DNA of 64,000 nt from Salvator merianae. Lineage: Eukaryota; Chordata; Lepidosauria; Squamata; Teiidae. The notes below the pieces were generated by a model. The model worked only from the letters and a program-made list of their open reading frames with translations. It made no database searches and was not told the origin of the DNA. Of the stretch, positions 48,126 through 59,624 are shown one piece after another; positions within the stretch are counted from its first letter, which is position 1, and every line of letters begins with the position of its first letter. The stretch is from positions 44,560,522 to 44,624,521 of the forward strand of contig QVOM02000025.1 in assembly GCA_003586115.2 (NCBI GenBank). Direction: 5' to 3'. A program made the position numbers and the translations under genes.

Positions 48126-48527
48126 TTCTAGGTATGGGTGAGTAAAATCAACAGTCTTAATTCCCTCAGCCTGTGTATTCCAGAGTAATATAGACTTCGA
48201 CAAGATTTACTAGATTAGAAGGATTTTTCACCCCCAACGATGAATTCTTGCTCCTCAGAAAGTGAAGCAGCATAGATGAACCTGAAAGAAACCTCACACT
48301 GGCAAATCAGTCTTGGTTCCCACTGAGCATGAGTAGGTTGCAAGGGAGGGCAGAGCTTCTCCAGGACAGAAGAGGGGATTTCAGCAGCTATTGTCTGCAT
48401 TACATGCTACGCCTGCTCAAACTCCCTCTTGTGTAGGAGCTCTGAGTCTGTCTCCCCCTTCTATCCAGCTACCTTGTGCCTATTAACTGCACAGTTAAAG
48501 TTCATCCAGTACACTGACAGAGACAGA

Positions 48528-48680
48528 GGGAGCTGTAGTGATAAAGCAACTGCTTGAACACAACAAGCCACAAGTTCAAGCTCCTGCATCTTCCCAGAAG
48601 AAGGTTCAACATACCACTCCTCTGTCCTCACTGAGGGAACTACAGAGATGTATGTGTGCAGTCAGCCAGCCCTTGGTTTG
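48528..48680 (+). repeat. tRNA-derived SINE head fragment
   Basis: 'gggagctgtagtgataaagc', 'aactgcttgaacacaacaag', 'ccacaagttcaagctcctgc' follow the tRNA-like plan (box A region, anticodon arm, box B GTTCAAGCTC). Body is short and decayed. Confidence 0.5.
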
Positions 48681-48789
48681 GAGGACTGTCAAAAGGCTTT
48701 CTACTCTTACATTTTTAAGGATGTAAGGAAAAAGCACAAGTACAAAAACCGGTCTGCATATTGTAACCATAAGGTCTGCACTGAGACCC

Positions 48790-49170
48790 AGGCCCCATCC
48801 AGATGGGGAGAATATAGCACCATTATGGCGGCACTATGGTGGGATTGCCACACGTATCTGTGGCAACCGTAGCTATGCTATATCCCCCCTAAATAGCACT
48901 ATCATTTACCTTGTAGCCAGAACCGCCATCGTTGCTCTGGCCACCCTGTGGGGCCAAAAAGATGGTCACATCTGCACAGTGGTGACTTTCGAGCACTTCC
49001 AGTTATTCCATGCTGGCAAAATCCCTGGATGTGTACATCACCAAAAAGTGCACAGACAGCAGAACCTCCCATGCTGTCTAGCTGACAGGTGATCATTCCA
49101 GAGGGGCTTTTCTCCAGAATATCACCTGTTACTATTATATTCAGCTGGCATCTAGAGTTGGCCTTAGTTT
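48790..49170. mobile_element. DNA element, copy 1 (second copy nested at 52903)
   Basis: Left end AGGCCCCATCCAGATGG and reverse complement of the right end AGGCCAACTCTAGATG are imperfect inverted repeats. It matches 52903-53338 in order: 'ccagatgggg', 'cattatgg', 'gggattg', 'cgtatctgtggcaac', 'cccccctaaa', 'gatttaccttctgg'-like, 'gatggtcacat'-like, 'tgcacagacag', 'tctccagaatat'. Non-coding, about 380 bp. Confidence 0.6.
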
Positions 49171-49259
49171 CCAGATGGAAACTGCTAAGTTAACCACAAT
49201 GGAGTCTACTCAGAAGTAAATCCCATTGCGTTCCATGATATTAACTTCTGGGAAGGTGA

Positions 49260-50370
49260 GAGTGGGACCATGTCTTAGCCTGATTCTACACTGTGTCACA
49301 ACAGCAGTATAACTCAACTATCACAGCATCTTGGCAATGTTTTGTCAAGATATGTGAGTTGCTGGCAAGATTGCCACTTCCTATCAAGTCTGGATAAATA
49401 TTGGAGTCACACCTCTATCACAACAAAAATTTGATCCAGCCATGATTAGACAGGCTGGTGGAAATGGCAGTCACTTGCCGCTAAAGAGAGACACTGCTCT
49501 GGCTATATGGAATTTTACTGACATGGATTGTGCTTCATGGCCCCAGATAAAGCAAATCACTCTGTTGTTGAGCTGGCAAAGGACATCCTATGAATGCCCA
49601 AACTAGCACAGGACGGAGGAAGCACCGTAGAAGAATGCAGAGAATGCAAAATCCTATACTCTTCCCTCCTGTACTTTTCTCTGTCCATGATGGAGTGCAG
49701 GCAGCAGGCGTATGCAATTATGTAATGGCCATTTTGCAGGACCATGAAAAAAATGCACATTCAATTTTTGCACATTTGTACACTTGTTTCAACCTGAGTA
49801 AAAGACACCTTGAGTAAACACACAATTCAGCTTTCAAAGGAGAATTTCATTTATTGAAGGACTACTTATCCAACACTTAGATCGCTCATGTGAAAAAGTG
49901 ATTGCTCCCAACACGTGTGCCTGTATGTCATCATGTGTGTTGAGGCTCTCTGCGCCTGTGTGATGATGTTGCGTGCATGCACAATGATGCACACTGTTGC
50001 ACGAAGCACTTTTGTGTTTAAATATTTTTCTGCTTTTGTAATACCATTTTTGTTTTAACAGTTATAAAGCTTCATGGTTGGGATCCATCCTGAGACTAGC
50101 AGGATATAAATTCCAATGAAAAAAGAAACACTTTATGATTGCTCAGATCTACTTTCAGCCTAAGCCAAATATCCAACATTTTTTTTGTATTTGGCCCTGA
50201 ACTTTCTTTTTTCTTTTCTCTCAACTCTGTTTATTTTATTGTAGATTCCCAATGCATGCAAAATAATGACAAAATACTCAAAATAACAGGCTTACAAATA
50301 TCAACTAAAGCATATTACTTCCGGCAAGGTGCATCAAATACTACTACCCTCTAAACCTTGATATAATAAC
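49260..50370. other. Intergenic, no gene recognised
   Basis: A tail-module remnant ('gttttaacagttataaagct', 'gcaggatataaattcc') is visible at 50052-50120. Otherwise nothing is recognised. Confidence 0.3.
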
Positions 50371-50375
50371 CTAGA

Positions 50376-51552
50376 GCGCGGTCCAACATTGTAAATTTAA
50401 ACCGTACTGGAAGAGTACGAGGACTGAATTCGTCTTTTGATCGTTCCCACATTTGCATTTTAACACGGACTCAATTCGGACTTGCTCGTTCTCACATTGA
50501 TGTTTCCTGTGCTTGGAAAGGGGAAACCATACCTTTTCTGCCTCCACCCCTCACCAAATTCCCCTTCCTGTGCAGTCAGTGATTGACTGCAGTCCCAACA
50601 TTCAAATCTTGACTTCACAGGGGCGGGAAATTCAAACTCTGCCCTCCGTATGTCCCCGCTGCAGCCTCAGAACATGGATTCACTTGGCAGCATTACTAGT
50701 CATTCGCCATTTGCTCCTTCTTCCCCTCCAGTCTGTATCTACACATCAGAACTTTAACACCACATGTACCGCACAATTAAGCTTCTTAAAGGGCAGTTGG
50801 CAATTTCTGCTCCATTGCAATTGCACTTTTGTGCAAGTGTGCATTTAAGAGTAGCAGAAAAGCAGGGAGAGGTCCATGAAGAGGGGGAAATGTGAGGGGG
50901 CTCTATTATCGTGATAGTGTAGTTAATGACCAGCAAATGGACTCTGTCTCCCCTCCCCTCCAGACATCCATAGTGGCATCTGTCCCACTATGTAGCTATG
51001 TGCTGCCAACAGCAAAACTGATACTGAGTGGGTTCTTTGTTGGGGCAAGAGGACTGCACCCCGAAACAGGTGCAGTCTGTTTGTTGGTTTAATCAGCAGG
51101 TGGAAGTGGAGGGAGCCTTTAATTTCTTCCTGGCAGTGTCAAATGGGGGATAAAGGAAGAGAAAGGACCACAGCTTAGCAAAGTAAAATGGAGGATGGTT
51201 TTCTTTTCTCCTGGCAGTGGGGGAAGGGGGGGATAATGGAGGCAGAAGGAAGTAGTGTGATTTCTGCCCACCCACAAAGTCTGTCATTACACTGCAGGAA
51301 ACAGGGAGCCCTCCCTCTGCATGCCCTCCCAAAAGTATGATCCCTCCCAAACAGACTCCTTCTGTGTTCTCACATCGCCAAGTAAAGAGGGCTAGTGATC
51401 TGGAACAGCTTGAGAACTCATTAAATCCAAATGCGAAGTAGTCCAGATTTTGCAATTTAGTCCAGAAAAACTACAGAAAGGCAAGATCGTGTCAGGCCGT
51501 TGGGAACTGAAGACGGCCTGTAAACTGATTAAATGTCATGTCAGAACGTGGC
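50376..51552 (-). mobile_element. 1.18-kb DNA-transposon-like element, copy 2
   Basis: Inverted relative of 37570-38753 across its full length. Its minus-strand start GCCACGTTCTGACATGACAT matches GCTGCGTTCCGACACGGCAT, and its minus-strand end matches the other terminus (plus-strand start GCGCGGTCCAACATTGTAAA). Flanking CTAGA (50371-50375) and CTAAA (51554-51558) may be a decayed 5-bp duplication, in line with CTGAG around copy 1. A minus-strand frame (51455-51093) parallels the frames at 37632-38000 of copy 1, with many substitutions. No catalytic motif seen. Confidence 0.75.
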
Positions 51553-51689
51553 CCTAAAGTAAAACAGACATGAAAAAAATCTAGTTAGTTAGCAGAGAAA
51601 TTATATGAGGGGACAGTAATAAGTTACCATCCAAACTTGAAGTGAAATTGACCATAATTCCAAGAAAAGCAGTTCAGAGCTTATGCCAA

Positions 51690-51880
51690 ATGTTGGTGGT
51701 TGTAGGGTACCACCAAGCCATGGCCAACACCTGGTTGACTGCATGGGCACCTCCATGCAGTTTTCTTGGCAGAGATACAGAAGTGGTTTGCTGTCGCCTA
51801 CTTCCAGGGAAAGGCTGGAGATCGAAACAGCAACCCTCTGCTTTCCAGGCAGTGAGCTATAGCCATTCCCATACCCAACA
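51690..51880 (-). repeat. tRNA-derived SINE, inverted copy of the 44490 type
   Basis: Minus strand has a 'ctatagctcactgcctgg' head, 'gcagagggttgctgtttcga' (tRNA-like T-arm region), then 'gcgacagcaaaccacttctg' and 'tatctctgccaagaaaac'. The core matches 44575-44605. Confidence 0.6.
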
Positions 51881-51884
51881 CTAA

Positions 51885-52810
51885 CTACTGCACTTAAAAT
51901 ATCTAATTTTTTTCAGTTGATGGAGGTGCCCATGATCACTGTGACACATTTATCACTTGATGCGTCTTCCTATTTGTGCTTGTTCATTCACCTTCATTCA
52001 TATGCAGATAATGTCAAAATCTGCAGCTTTATCTTATCAGAGAAGGACCAGTGCTGAAGCAAAGACAACGATTAGGAAGCAAGACAAAGGATGTTTCAAA
52101 ATGACAAAAGTATTGCTTTGATTAGCACGTTTCACAGTGGAGATTACCAACCTTTCTAGGCCATGGGTGCATTTGATTGTTTTAAAGCTTTATCTCCTGG
52201 AGCTACTGCCCCAACCCATTTCATCCCTTACTTCCTTTTTTTCTCTCCATTCCTTTCTTTGAGGTCAATCGCCTCCGGAATGGTCAATAGCCTGCAGAAC
52301 TTGTTACAGGGTGGTAAACACTAAAACAGAAATAACAACACTGTGTAGGAGTAGAGTCCAGCAGATCCTAGGACTAAGAAAAGAAAAGAAACAAATTATA
52401 GTTTAGGTTTAAACCTGGGTAAAAGAGTTCCTAGACAAAAAGTTTCCCACCCATTCACACATCATAGCTTTTCCAAAGTGTGAGTGCAAAAGTCAGATGC
52501 AATACAATTTTTAAAAGTATCTGTGACTTTTGCCTTTCAGTGATTTCACAGAGGATTCTGGGAAGGGATATTTAGGATAGTGCAATTTCAAGAGGACTGA
52601 AAGCTGTTCTAACTTCCTTCTCTTAGGGGAATAATGTAGCCATTTTGGAATAAAAAAAAGAATCGTGGTGGAGGAAGAAAGGATCACAAGTTTGCAAATG
52701 CCAAGGAGACCTTCTCAGAGGCATCACACTATCACCTTCCCATGTTACACTTCTATTTTATTAGCTTAATCCCATTTTTTTCTACATTCTGCTCTCTCTC
52801 TCCCTATCCC
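51885..52810. other. Intergenic, no gene recognised
   Basis: AT-rich without recognised elements or exons. Confidence 0.3.
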
Positions 52811-52816
52811 AGTTTA

Positions 52817-53410
52817 GGTCCTTTCTGAATATATCCTGGAAAAGAAACCTGTAATCTGATACTGGTGCAGACTATAGCAAGCCCCATCTGGGACTTGCCC
52901 TGGGACCTGTCCAGATGGGGGAAATATACCAGCATTATGGCATCATTATGGCGGGATTGACACATGTATCTGTGGCAACTCCACCACAGCTACACTGTAG
53001 CCCCCCTAAAACTCACAATAGCCTATTTCAGGAAAACCCATTTCTTTGGGTGGGTTTTCCAGAAATAGTGCTATGATTTACCTTCTGGATGGAGCCACCA
53101 TCTTTGCTGTGGCCTTAGTGCATGTGTGGCGGCCGAAAAAGATGGCCATGCATGCGTGTCAGTCATGATTGCACACTTCTGCATATTTTGGCCCGGCAGA
53201 ATACCTGGGTGTGTGTGTCACTAAAACATGCACAGACAGTGCAGGGTCGCACACTGTCAAGCTAACAGATGATAATTCTGAAAGGGTTTTTCTCCAGAAT
53301 ATTGCCCGATATTCTGCCAGCAACTGGAGCAGCCTTGGTCTGCACTAGCATGCAGATAGCAGGCCCTAATCTGGGATACACTCTGGAATAAGGGCCATTG
53401 CAGAAAGGGC
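52817..53410. mobile_element. MITE of the 18204 family, split by a nested insertion
   Basis: The left arm (52817-52902: GGTCCTTTCTGAATATATCC then 'gatactggtgcagactatag') and right arm (53338-53410: 'tctgcactagcatgcagata', 'gcagaaagggc') are the two halves of a MITE like 18204-18412. The segment between them, about 435 bp, is another element. Flanks TTTA (52813-52816) and TCTA (53411-53414) may be a decayed duplication. Confidence 0.65.
52903..53338. mobile_element. DNA element, copy 2, nested in the MITE
   Basis: Colinear with 48790-49170 ('gtccagatggggg', 'gtatctgtggcaac', 'tagcccccctaaaa', 'atttaccttctggatgga', 'tctccagaatattgcc'). It is somewhat longer because of about 50 extra bases near 53020-53065. 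Interrupts the MITE, so it is the younger insertion. Confidence 0.65.
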
Positions 53411-54190
53411 TCTAGATAAGGAAACGGAATTTTCCCTTAGAATACTAGTCAATCATCAATAAATGCAGAGATGTTATTTTGAGGTCTTTTCCATGCTGCA
53501 CATTAACTGAGAAGCTGATGCATTTTTCACAGGACACTTTTGTGATCTCATGAACAAGCTCCCTTCTCCTGTTATTTCACCATTCAGCTTCTCCTTCTCC
53601 CCTCAAATTCTGAACATCTAAGTTAAAAAAAAGTCCTGAGGCACAGATGACTCATCTTGTAGCTACCCGGAGTATGAGGGAGCAACTCAGACTCATAAAA
53701 CCTGCTACGGCCAAAGAGTTTTTCAGCTTTTTCACCCTCTTCCTAGGACTCTTGGAGGAGTGCTGAATTTTTAAAAGGGTGTTCTTTAAATCAAAGCATA
53801 TAATTTAGTACATATTTTAATAATATATATTTCTTCAGGAGTGGAATTGCCACCCAGCCCTGCAGTGTGAAAATCTTGAGCCTCAGGGCATCGACTATAC
53901 CTCTGCTGCTTCATCTACTTTATTACAATGTGAGAATTCAGCCCCACTGAGGCAAGTCCACATATATTCCAGTCAGTCGATGCCAAATGATTGGGAGTGG
54001 CATTTCTACCTGAACCCCATTCCTGGAAGGCTCTTCCTATACACACTGCCCCACACTCTTTGCCATGAGATGATTGGCTCTTCTGCCTGTCAATCTTTTC
54101 TTTCCCTGTCCAACCTCTTTCCCCTGCACAGCCGTGTTCTGTTGCTGTGTCACATTGCTCCTTTTCTGCAAACCTCTATCTCAAGCCATT
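53411..54190. other. Intergenic, no gene recognised
   Basis: No recognised element ends; frames at 53980-54307 have no domain. Confidence 0.3.
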
Positions 54191-54194
54191 GGAA

Positions 54195-54405
54195 GAGAGA
54201 ATCTGAGCTGTGGAGAAGGCAAGAGCTGCCCCCTCTCCATTCAAAACAGATGTAGCATATCATGCAAGGGCACACATGGTTTTTGTTTGTTCGTTTCCAT
54301 GATGTAAAGTAAAACCTGATTTTGTGTGGATATAATGTGTTCTTTAATTCCCTCAGTTAAGGCTCAAAGGAATGATGCAGCCTGCAGAAGTTTGAGGTGG
54401 GCCTG
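54195..54405 (+). repeat. Dispersed repeat, copy B
   Basis: See 44845-45012; ordered blocks are shared, with a 40-base insertion ('ttgtttgttcgtttcc' and following) in this copy. Confidence 0.5.
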
Positions 54406-55445
54406 GAGCTGCTCAGGTGCACATATAATAGCCCAGATAAGCCATTAGGCAAGGCTACTATAAGCCTTCCCCCTTAACTGGAACATATTGATGAAAGCAT
54501 TAGCACACTGTGCCAGCAACATCCTTTGTCCTACTCCCCGTTGCCCCAACCCCAACCCCGAATCACTCAAGTGGTTTATCAAAAGCTGGTTCTTCCACAT
54601 GATTGTGAATCAGCTGCGGTCTATGATAGCTCTCCTCATTCCTGTTCAATTTCCTTCCCTTTACTGTTTCTCCTTTCCATAAACCAGCATTGTAATGCCT
54701 TTAACCATTCCCTATCAAAAAGCATGCACTTCATATATGTTTATTTCCAACACACTCAGGCCAGGATAGTGAGGATTATGACTGGGAATTCAGTGAGCTG
54801 AATTAACCATTCGCAGTCCTGGGGAATACCACCACCCTCAACGGGAACTGCTCATTTATCTTTGTATTCCAAAATCACTGTTAGGAAATGTGCTCTGGCT
54901 CTTCGTACATGCCCAGAGACAAGGGATCTTCTAACGCCTTGAGAGTTTTATCCAGCAATCACGTCACACAGAAAATATACTATAATGGGACATTTTATTA
55001 GTTCAAAACAGCATACTAATTGGAAATACGAAAGTTGTAGAAAGATAAAGATTTTACAGGCTATTGTCCTGAAGCAATACAGAATACAGCAAAAGGCAAA
55101 AAGCAATGAATCACTGTAATGGGAACTAGCTTAGCTTGCTTGCTACCTTTATAGATACCTAGGTTATTTTGGGAAAGAGAGCGAATGGAGGAGGAGGATT
55201 CTAAAAAGGTACACACTCATAGAAGCAGGAAAGAAAAGATACAGATGAGATGAGATGTGGCCATTTTTAGGCCACTTCAGAAGACAGGAGAGAACCAATG
55301 ATACTTATCCTTAATGACTTATGGATATTAGTTGTAGGGTCCAAATGGTGGCTAGAGAAGATTGTTGTTGGTTGCTCAACTCTTCCTGTCTGTCTTCTTG
55401 CATCTCTGTGTGAGAGTGCATGTACGTGTGTATGTGTGCATCTGT
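54406..55445. other. Intergenic, no gene recognised
   Basis: No gene. A TG/TC-rich tract (55380-55456) directly precedes the LINE fragment. Confidence 0.3.
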
Positions 55446-55456
55446 CTGTCTGTGCA

Positions 55457-56012
55457 TGGCAACCAGAATCATCAAGGGGCTGGAACATCTCCCTTACAAA
55501 ATCATGCTGCAGCCTTGAAAGATAAGGTTTAAGAGGTGACCTGATGGAAGTAGATAAAATCATACATGATGCAGAAAAGGTGGATAGAGAAAAATTCTTT
55601 TCTCTGTTGCACAACTAGGGGCCACTCTGTGAAGCTGATGGACTGAAGAGTTAGGACCGACAAGAGGAAGTGTTTTTTCACCCTGAGGGTTATCGGTCTA
55701 TGGAATTTACTACTGGAAGAGGTCATAGCAGCAACCTGCTTGGGTAGCTTTAAGAAAGGGTTAGACAAACTCAAGGAGGATAGGTGTATCAATGGCTAAT
55801 AGAATGGATGCCTAGATACTGTCTCCAGGGTGGAGAGACAGAAAGGATGCCTCTAAAGGCAATTTGCAGGGAGTCAAGAGCAGGTGAAGTTTTTGCCTTT
55901 GCTTTCTCTGCTTGAGAATGCCCAGAAGTAATTGGGCCACTGTGTGAGACAGGATGCTGGACTAGATGGCTGTGGCCTGATCCAGTAGGGCTCCTCTTAT
56001 ATTCTTCTGTAT
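55457..56012 (+). mobile_element. CR1/L2-type LINE, ORF2 C-terminus and 3' end
   Basis: Begins in the ORF2 tail with 'gcaaccagaatcatcaaggg', then 'ttaagaggtgacctgatgga', 'tatcggtctatggaatttac', 'aagaaagggttagacaaact' and the 3' UTR 'tttgccttt', 'gagaatgcccag', 'gacaggatgctggactagat', ending 'ctcctcttatattcttctgt'. Colinear with 15300-15812 and, inverted, with 61275-61895. Stops and indels throughout. Confidence 0.85.
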
Positions 56013-57230
56013 GTGGGTCTGTGGCCGTATCTCCAGTATGCCAGTGAGAGATGCCTTTGGGATGCACCTGTGCCAGAGGGAGCTGTTGTTGCAGCCTTGG
56101 CAAGGAGTCTGACATCTCCATTGTGGTTGCCGAGACCAGTATTCTCAAGTCAGGCCTTGTGCACATGCAACACATTCACCAGGGCAAGGGCTGACTCTGT
56201 GCACAAAGAGCAGCTTCAGCGTTGTTTCTCATGCACTGAATTTTTTGCGACCACATGCCCTCACGGTGTTCTCTTATGGGATGCTGTGGATACAGGTAGA
56301 CTTCAATAGATCTCTAAAGCATTTTGAACATCATGTGGAGATGTGGTCTAAGTCTACACGAGTAGATGTGTGCTGGTGAATAGGTGTTTTCCTTCTGTCT
56401 TGGAGTCCCAGTTTCTAACTTTTATAAATCAAGGGATCTGTTCACATGCGCTAGTATAGAATGGTATAACACGGGAACAGACCCAGTGGTACGTGCGGCC
56501 ATCCAAACTACAAGGACTGGGACAGCCTGGAATTGGGTTTCCAGCACTCACAGTGCAGATGCTGGTCCACCTGTCATGACAGCGACTGTGGAAACATCCG
56601 GCTGCTGTCATGGTGACCAGGGACACAACACATGACTGTGCGGCAGCAGCTGGAGCCACACGGTGGCCTGCATCGTTCACACCCAGAAGTTGCGAATGCT
56701 ACTGACTGGGAACAGTAGAGCTGCTCCCAATCAAGCTGTGGATAGTGATTTAGCTGCCCACAGCTAGTAGCTTGCAGATGCTGCCAAATGCTGGGGCCTT
56801 GGCAAAGTGCTGACACAGTTTGCTAATGAGTGTCCAGACACTCACTAGCAACAAAGTGCAAACAGGCCCAAGGTGTAGCTCAGGTCACCCAGAATAGGGA
56901 AGTACTCTTGGACAATTATTTGTACAGGCTAAAACATGTTTGTTTGTTTATAATATTTATATTAAAAAGACATTGATCGGTATAAAAATCTTGCAAAGGA
57001 GGGGAAGGTTTTGAAGACCAAAACAATGACTAAATTTGCAACTGACTCCCGCAAGATGTCTGGGCAATGCAATATTTCCAGTCCTGTTATTAGAAAGACA
57101 AAAAGCACGATTATTAGCAATGCCAGAAAAGGTTGGAGCAGGAAACTCTATTTGTTCTTAAATTTACCTTCAAACGGACCTCCATTTTATAATATCCTGA
57201 TGGTTATTTTAATAAAGAACCCTAGAAAAA
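56013..57230. other. Intergenic; possible unclassified element at 56340-56880
   Basis: The 56480-56860 block is GC-richer and has a strong local hairpin, GCTAATGAGTGTC / GACACTCACTAGC, around 56822-56851. Frames on both strands show no domain. Confidence 0.35.
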
Positions 57231-57234
57231 TTAT

Positions 57235-57480
57235 TTAGTTACATTTCTATCCCAACCTATCCCCAAATGTCTCAGGGCAGGTCACAATAAAATCCCTATA
57301 AATACAGATAAAACAGATTGCTAAAACAGTAACAGGGCCTGCATGGGGAGGGGATGCTGTTCCCTCAGCCAAAGGCTGAGATAAAGAGGCACGTCTTCAC
57401 CAGAGGACTAAATACAGTGAGGGTGCCTGACATCTCAGAGGAGACTATTATCTCTAGGCAACTGGCAAATCCCATCACAG
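57235..57480 (-). repeat. LINE-like 3' end, minus strand
   Basis: Plus-strand start 'tacatttctatcccaaccta', 'tgtctcagggcaggtcacaa', 'aataaaatccctataaatac' is the inverse of the tail module. The following 'agaggcacgtcttcaccaga' resembles the inverse of the ORF end seen in other copies. Confidence 0.5.
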
Positions 57481-58470
57481 TTGTCAGATAAACATCCTGC
57501 TTAAAGGGGTAGTTTCCAAGAAGGGTTATTAGTTGTCAATGAATTATGGTCATGAATTAGCATAATCCTTCTGAGATAGGTAAATACCTTCTGATTTCAC
57601 AATGGAATTCCAGTAAACCTACAATTCTGGTGGGCCTTAGGTGGATCTAAATTCTACTGATTCCATTTTACCTGACGTGACTGTCTGTAAAGGCAATCAG
57701 GACCCTAAAGCCTTACCTGTACTGTACAGAGATAACAAGTCTGTTCATGGAAAAAAGGAGGAGGGGAAATATATTTTCATTACAACTGCCAAGACAAAGC
57801 AGAAAAGCACTGATAGGGTGCTGCTGAATCATCTGAACACCGAAGTCCCAAGAGTGTGCTTGTCATAGAAGGGAAATATAGGAAGAACAATAATTAAACC
57901 ATTTTAAATTTAGATCAAAGCAAAGTGTCACACTCAGGGCCAGCCACAAGGGGAGCCAGAGAAGATTCGTGTCAGGGGGTCCTCATTGGAGGAGGTGATG
58001 ATAACTCATTTGATGATCAAAATTTGTCAGGGATGCTCTAATTCTCATGGGTGATCCTGTAAGTACTTTAAACATGTTGCATTATCACCTATTTAAAATA
58101 AAGCAAAATACCAGGTCAAAATTTATTCTTCATGGATTTGAAGGAGTTTTTACTACATTCATTTTGGACCTTATCTATATCCTCCCATCACTAAAATAGC
58201 AAGAGTTGGGTGTAGTCCTCTGTTTTGTTTTGTATAGTTAATGAAAGGTGAATGGCCTACTGGCTATGCCTTGAGAAGAGACACATAAAGTGTGTGTGTG
58301 AGAGAGAGAGAGGAGGGGGGAATAGGAAATGTATGTACTATCAGTTCAGTCCAGCTTTATAGACATGACTGTTTATTTGGTACCTACAAGATGACTGAAA
58401 TTGAACAGAGCACAAAGCAAATACTATAAACCTCTAGCCATCACCAAAAAAATGTATCTTTCTCTTCTGC
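57481..58470. other. Intergenic with GT/GA microsatellite
   Basis: 'gtgtgtgtgtgagagagaga' tract at 58291-58312. No gene recognised. Confidence 0.35.
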
Positions 58471-58474
58471 CTGA

Positions 58475-58797
58475 AAAGGATCTAAGAATCCTGGTGCACC
58501 AGCAGCTGAACATGAGCCAATGCAATCTTGGGGTACATTAACAGAAACGTATCAGCTCATGGGATACATTGGTTCCAATGTATTCAGCACCGGTTAGACT
58601 AGGAGTGCTTCTGTTATGTAAACGAAAAATTGAGAAGCTGGAGTAGGTTTAGAAAACGTTCTGTAGGGGGTCTGGAGAAGAAATCCTATGAACAATGGTT
58701 GAAAGAGCTGGGTATGTGTTTAGTTGAAAAAGAGAGGGCTAAGGATTGCTCTGATAACTCCCTAAAAATATTTAAAGGGTTACTATATACAATAGAG
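58475..58797 (+). mobile_element. CR1 LINE ORF2 fragment
   Basis: Plus strand translates to Lys-Asp-Leu-x-Ile-Leu-Val near 58478, Leu-Asn-Met-Ser near 58507, then Ser-Tyr-Glu-Gln-Trp-Leu-Lys-Glu-Leu-Gly-Met near 58684 and a Phe-Lys-Gly-Leu end, matching the CR1 ORF2 C-terminal region also seen at 43455-43340 (minus). It stops at the MITE that follows, without a 3' tail. Confidence 0.7.
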
Positions 58798-58799
58798 AT

Positions 58800-58900
58800 T
58801 AGGTGTGCATCCAGACATCACTAACTTATTTCTCTATATTTGGATATTCCAGAATATCTAAATATAGCGGAATAAGTAAGTGATGTCTGGATGCAGCCTA
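58800..58900. mobile_element. Near-perfect 101-bp palindromic MITE
   Basis: Left arm begins TAGGTGTGCATCCAGACATC and the reverse complement of the right arm TAGGCTGCATCCAGACATCA; after a 1-base shift the 50-bp arms differ at only about five positions. There is virtually no loop (centre at 58850). The TA at each end may be a TA target duplication. It abuts the CR1 fragment. Confidence 0.85.
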
Positions 58901-59615
58901 GATTTGTTCCCAGGAACAAAAGTTCCTAGGACCCATGGAAAAATAATAATAAAAATAAAGAGATTCTGGTAAGACATAGGGGATATTTCTTGTCTGTAAG
59001 ATTGATTTACCTAGTTTTACAGCAGGAAGTTGGACGACTCTAGATTATGTATTGTGCATGATTCTACACTATTTGGAGTAAGATATAAAACTATACAGAG
59101 AAAGACATGGTACAATCTACTTTTCTATCTAATATGCGACAGTACTTGAAGATATATCTGCTACAAAATTATCAGATTGATATTAAGGAGTCTTAAAAGA
59201 TGCCTGACTTGTCTTCTCTTCATCATTAGGGTTTATTTTTATATTTCTTCTTCCAGTTAGAAATCTTCCTTTGAGAAAATAAAGGAGCATATAGGTGAAG
59301 CCTCTGTGCCTTTCCAGCAACAGTGCCTATCAGCTTTATCTGTGTGCTTGAGTGTTCTGCCAGGCTTCAGCAGCTTTTTACATAAAGCACTGGTATCAAG
59401 TCTACAGCGATTCTTAGCGGCTGTAATGTAGAGTGGCTGAGTCATCCCCTAAAAATAACCAGGAAGACGTCAGCTTATCCAAAGGCACAGGCTGATTACT
59501 AATGAAGCTTCCTGGTTCTTAACACATCTGGGGAAATCACAGTATGAAACTGTGCATTTAAATTGCAAATCATCAGGATGGCAAAATTGATAGCATTCCT
59601 GATAAAACCAGTAAA
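58901..59615. other. Intergenic, no gene recognised
   Basis: AT-rich; no exon, no element ends. Confidence 0.3.
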
Positions 59616-59624
59616 ATTGAAGTA

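Noticed and set aside
48528..48600. tRNA-like segment
   Set aside because: It lacks a complete cloverleaf and is followed by SINE body sequence; a SINE head, not a tRNA gene.
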